The notes under the pieces: model-generated
The model's database searches: none
The model's input: only the letters and a program-made list of their open reading frames with translations
What the model was told of the DNA's origin: nothing
Program-made: the position numbers and the translations under genes
Part shown: in pieces, positions 7,169-8,282 of the stretch
Position numbering within the stretch: position 1 is the stretch's first letter
Layout: every line of letters starts with the position of its first letter
From: Thermococcus sp.
GTDB lineage: Archaea; Methanobacteriota_B; Thermococci; Thermococcales; Thermococcaceae
Assembly (NCBI GenBank): GCA_021160985.1
Contig: JAGHBN010000155.1
Location: forward strand, 1 to 8,282
Reading direction: 5' to 3'
Length of the DNA stretch: 8,282 nucleotides

Positions 7169-7204
7169 CACCTAACCAAAAGATGACGCCGAAGGTTATA
7201 TAAC
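7169..7204 (-). promoter_or_regulatory. smc promoter (palindromic TATA box) and ribosome binding site
   Basis: GTTATATAAC (7195-7204) is a perfect 10-bp palindrome. On the minus strand it is preceded by GGTAAAG, a reasonable BRE. Its centre (7199.5) predicts a start near 7174, giving a leader of about 12 nt that just includes AGGTG (7169-7173), 6 nt from ATG 7162. The plus-strand flank GCCGAAG is also BRE-like, so firing in the opposite direction is possible. Confidence 0.7.
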
Positions 7205-7341
7205 TTTACCCCCTACCCGGTATTCCCCTCGGCAGGAAGGGCTTTGCCCCATCATCTGCAACGTGGGCTCAGTGGATAAAAAGTGGAGAGTCCCGGTCTA
7301 AGCTAACACTCCGGGCAGGAAGTGATAAAATACGGGGGAGG
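7205..7341. other. Intergenic stretch between the epimerase stop and the smc TATA box
   Basis: No convincing gene is visible. It holds the probable meaB-mce terminator (7278-7315), a small hairpin GGGC-TTT-GCCC (7239-7249), and, on the minus strand just upstream of the smc TATA box, several G-runs (within 7207-7250, as GGGG, GGGG, GGG, GGGGG). Only very short reading frames exist on either strand, none with a good ribosome binding site. I could not fit a tRNA, and box C/D-like words are imperfect and badly spaced. Confidence 0.4.
7278..7315 (-). terminator. Probable terminator of the meaB-mce operon
   Basis: On the minus strand, about 27 nt after the epimerase stop, CCCGG (7311-7315) and CCGGG (7292-7296) can pair around a 14-nt loop. 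After 9 nt comes a T5 run (7278-7282). A T4 run (7327-7330) comes earlier. The oligo-T tracts are the main evidence, because archaeal termination relies on them more than on hairpins. It separates this operon from the smc promoter about 75 bp further on. Confidence 0.45.
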
Positions 7342-7740
7342 TTAATCCCTCTGGCAGAGCTCGAGAAGAACTCCGGTGACGGCCTTGGGGTGGACAAAGG
7401 CTATCTTAGCCCCGCCCGCACCGATCCTCGGCTTCTCGTCTATCAGGCGGTAGCCCGCTTCTTTGAGCTTTTCGAGGTGCTCTTCAATGTTATCAACGCC
7501 GAGTGCTATGTGGTGTATGCCCTCCCCGCGCTTGGCGAGGAACTTTGCTATGGGCGAATCTTCGGCGGTCGGCTCAAGGAGCTCAATCCTGCTCTCGCCG
7601 ACGTGGATTATGGCTGTTTTCACTTTCTGGTCCGGAACCTCTTCTATCTCCTCAACCTTCAGGCCGAGGCCCTCCCAGACCTTGATGGCCTCCTCCAGGT
7701 TCGCAACGGCTATGCCGATGTGGTCAATCTTCTTTATCAT
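7342..7740 (-). CDS. mce: Methylmalonyl-CoA epimerase (VOC superfamily)
   Basis: The enzyme interconverts the (S) and (R) forms of methylmalonyl-CoA, so that the B12-dependent mutase can link them to succinyl-CoA in the cytoplasm. The 132 residues form two glyoxalase/VOC beta-alpha-beta-beta-beta modules: DHIGIAV (6-12) opens the first and GIHHIALGVDNI (74-85) the second. By comparison with characterised epimerases, the metal ligands are H7, E53 (IELLEP), H77 and E127 (LLELC). E53 takes the place of the glutamine found in the Propionibacterium enzyme. GAGGAKIAFVHPK and GVLLEL near the C-terminus are typical of this subfamily rather than of glyoxalase I. The ATG overlaps the meaB stop by 4 nt (ATGA), indicating translational coupling and a shared substrate pathway. 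Confidence 0.95.
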   Translation of the reverse strand: MIKKIDHIGIAVANLEEAIKVWEGLGLKVEEIEEVPDQKVKTAIIHVGESRIELLEPTAEDSPIAKFLAKRGEGIHHIALGVDNIEEHLEKLKEAGYRLIDEKPRIGAGGAKIAFVHPKAVTGVLLELCQRD

Positions 7741-8282
7741 ACGTTCACCCCCAAGGTCTTTTTGAGGATTAAATCCGCGGCAGAATACGGGTCTATTTCA
7801 CGTTTGAGGACGGAGGTTATCAGGGAGGACACCTCCTCCTCGCCGAGGCGGGCTTCAATGGCGCGGGCTATCCTGCCCGATACTATGGTCTTTATCTCCT
7901 CCTCGGCCCGGAATCTGCGCTTCCGCTCTATTTCTCCGCTCTCCTCCAGGAACTTCTGGTGGTTCTTTATCGAGTCCCAGAGCTCTCTGATACCCTTCAT
8001 AGTGGTCGCGACGGTTTCAACTATCGGGGGCCTCCACCCGCGCTTCTCCCAGCGCTCCTTTTCGAGGTCGAGCATCAGATTGAGCTCGAAGTAGGTGGCG
8101 TCCGCCCCCTCCTTGTCGGCCTTGTTGATGACGAAAATGTCCGCTATTTCCATCAGACCGGCTTTTATCGCCTGTATGTCGTCTCCAAGACCTGGGACCG
8201 TGACGAGGACCACGGTGTCAGCCGTTTTTACGATGTCCACCTCTATCTGCCCGACGCCGACAGTCTCAACGAAGATCACATC
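7737..8282 (-). CDS. meaB: MeaB/ArgK-type GTPase, chaperone of methylmalonyl-CoA mutase (5' end outside window)
   Basis: MeaB-family G proteins gate cobalamin loading and protect or reactivate the B12-dependent methylmalonyl-CoA mutase. The visible 181 residues are the C-terminal part of a protein usually a little over 300 long. The Walker A/G1 region lies beyond the right edge. The frame is already open at 8282: it begins DVIFVETVGVGQ, the family's switch II/G3 segment, so the GTG at 8277-8279 is internal and not the start. The G4 guanine-recognition motif NKAD follows (fragment residues 53-56), preceded by VPGLGDDIQAIKAGLMEIAD, which is strongly characteristic of MeaB/ArgK. WRPPIVETVATTMKGI and a charged helical C-terminus, the dimerisation arm in this family, complete it. 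The older ArgK annotation (arginine transport kinase) is less likely given the adjoining epimerase. Confidence 0.95.
   Translation of the reverse strand, partial: DVIFVETVGVGQIEVDIVKTADTVVLVTVPGLGDDIQAIKAGLMEIADIFVINKADKEGADATYFELNLMLDLEKERWEKRGWRPPIVETVATTMKGIRELWDSIKNHQKFLEESGEIERKRRFRAEEEIKTIVSGRIARAIEARLGEEEVSSLITSVLKREIDPYSAADLILKKTLGVNV
7745..7749 (-). promoter_or_regulatory. Epimerase ribosome binding site (GGTGA)
   Basis: GGTGA, within GGGGGTGA on the minus strand, lies inside the last codons of meaB, 4 nt before ATG 7740. It supports that start and coupling between the two genes. Confidence 0.65.

Noticed and set aside
3764..7175. Many plus-strand frames up to 191 codons, rich in Ser/Leu/Phe
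   Set aside because: They are the antisense of smc coiled-coil sequence (Glu/Lys/Leu codons read backwards give Ser/Phe/Leu). No start signals are seen.
7207..7265. 19-codon minus-strand ORF beginning ATGATGGGG
   Set aside because: It has no ribosome binding site and ends within the smc TATA box, upstream of the likely start site, so it would not be transcribed from that promoter.
7250..7341. Box C/D guide RNA or tRNA
   Set aside because: GTGATAA and GATGATG resemble C boxes and CTGA resembles a D box, but they are on different strands or wrongly spaced; no cloverleaf or T-loop could be found.
7390..8094. 234-codon plus-strand frame
   Set aside because: It is antisense to both the epimerase and meaB, which are clearly real and overlap by 4 nt.
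8277..8279. GTG as a meaB start codon
   Set aside because: It lies inside the conserved switch II segment (DVIFVETVGVGQ). The frame is open to the window edge and the P-loop must lie further upstream.
1..8282. CRISPR array, insertion sequence or other mobile element
   Set aside because: I saw no regularly spaced repeats, transposase or integrase residues, or terminal inverted repeats, and composition seems uniform by eye.

Overview
The window comes from a hyperthermophilic euryarchaeon of the order Thermococcales, most likely Thermococcus. The evidence is a Hef-type fused helicase/XPF nuclease, an archaeal SMC followed directly by ScpA, archaeal TATA/BRE promoters (two of them perfectly palindromic), GGTGA-type ribosome binding sites, and a MeaB/methylmalonyl-CoA epimerase pair. 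No species can be named from the sequence alone.

Layout: (1) 1-2323, minus strand: hef, open to the left edge and lacking only its last residues. (2) 2324-2372: a 49-bp divergent promoter with one palindromic TATA box almost exactly midway between two ATGs, consistent with leaderless transcripts both ways. (3) 2373-2834, plus strand: an unrecognised basic protein of 153 residues, the only plus-strand gene. (4) 2847-7162, minus strand: smc then scpA, apparently one transcription unit, with 65 bp between them. Most of that gap is an 18-codon reading frame with a good ribosome binding site. (5) 7163-7341: a gap of 179 bp holding the smc promoter, a probable terminator for the upstream operon, and about 140 bp with no assigned function. 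(6) 7342-8282, minus strand: meaB (5' end beyond the right edge) and methylmalonyl-CoA epimerase, overlapping by 4 nt.

Two functional themes appear. Hef acts at stalled and branched replication forks, and SMC-ScpA organises and segregates chromosomes, so positions 1-7162 are mostly chromosome maintenance. MeaB and the epimerase serve the B12-dependent methylmalonyl-CoA mutase pathway, and a terminator and promoter separate them from smc. I see no mobile elements, CRISPR arrays, tRNA or rRNA genes. Most of the window is ordinary core genome. The observations most worth checking are the shared leaderless promoter, the unknown gene it drives, the mini-ORF between smc and scpA, and the symmetric smc promoter facing an unexplained intergenic stretch.
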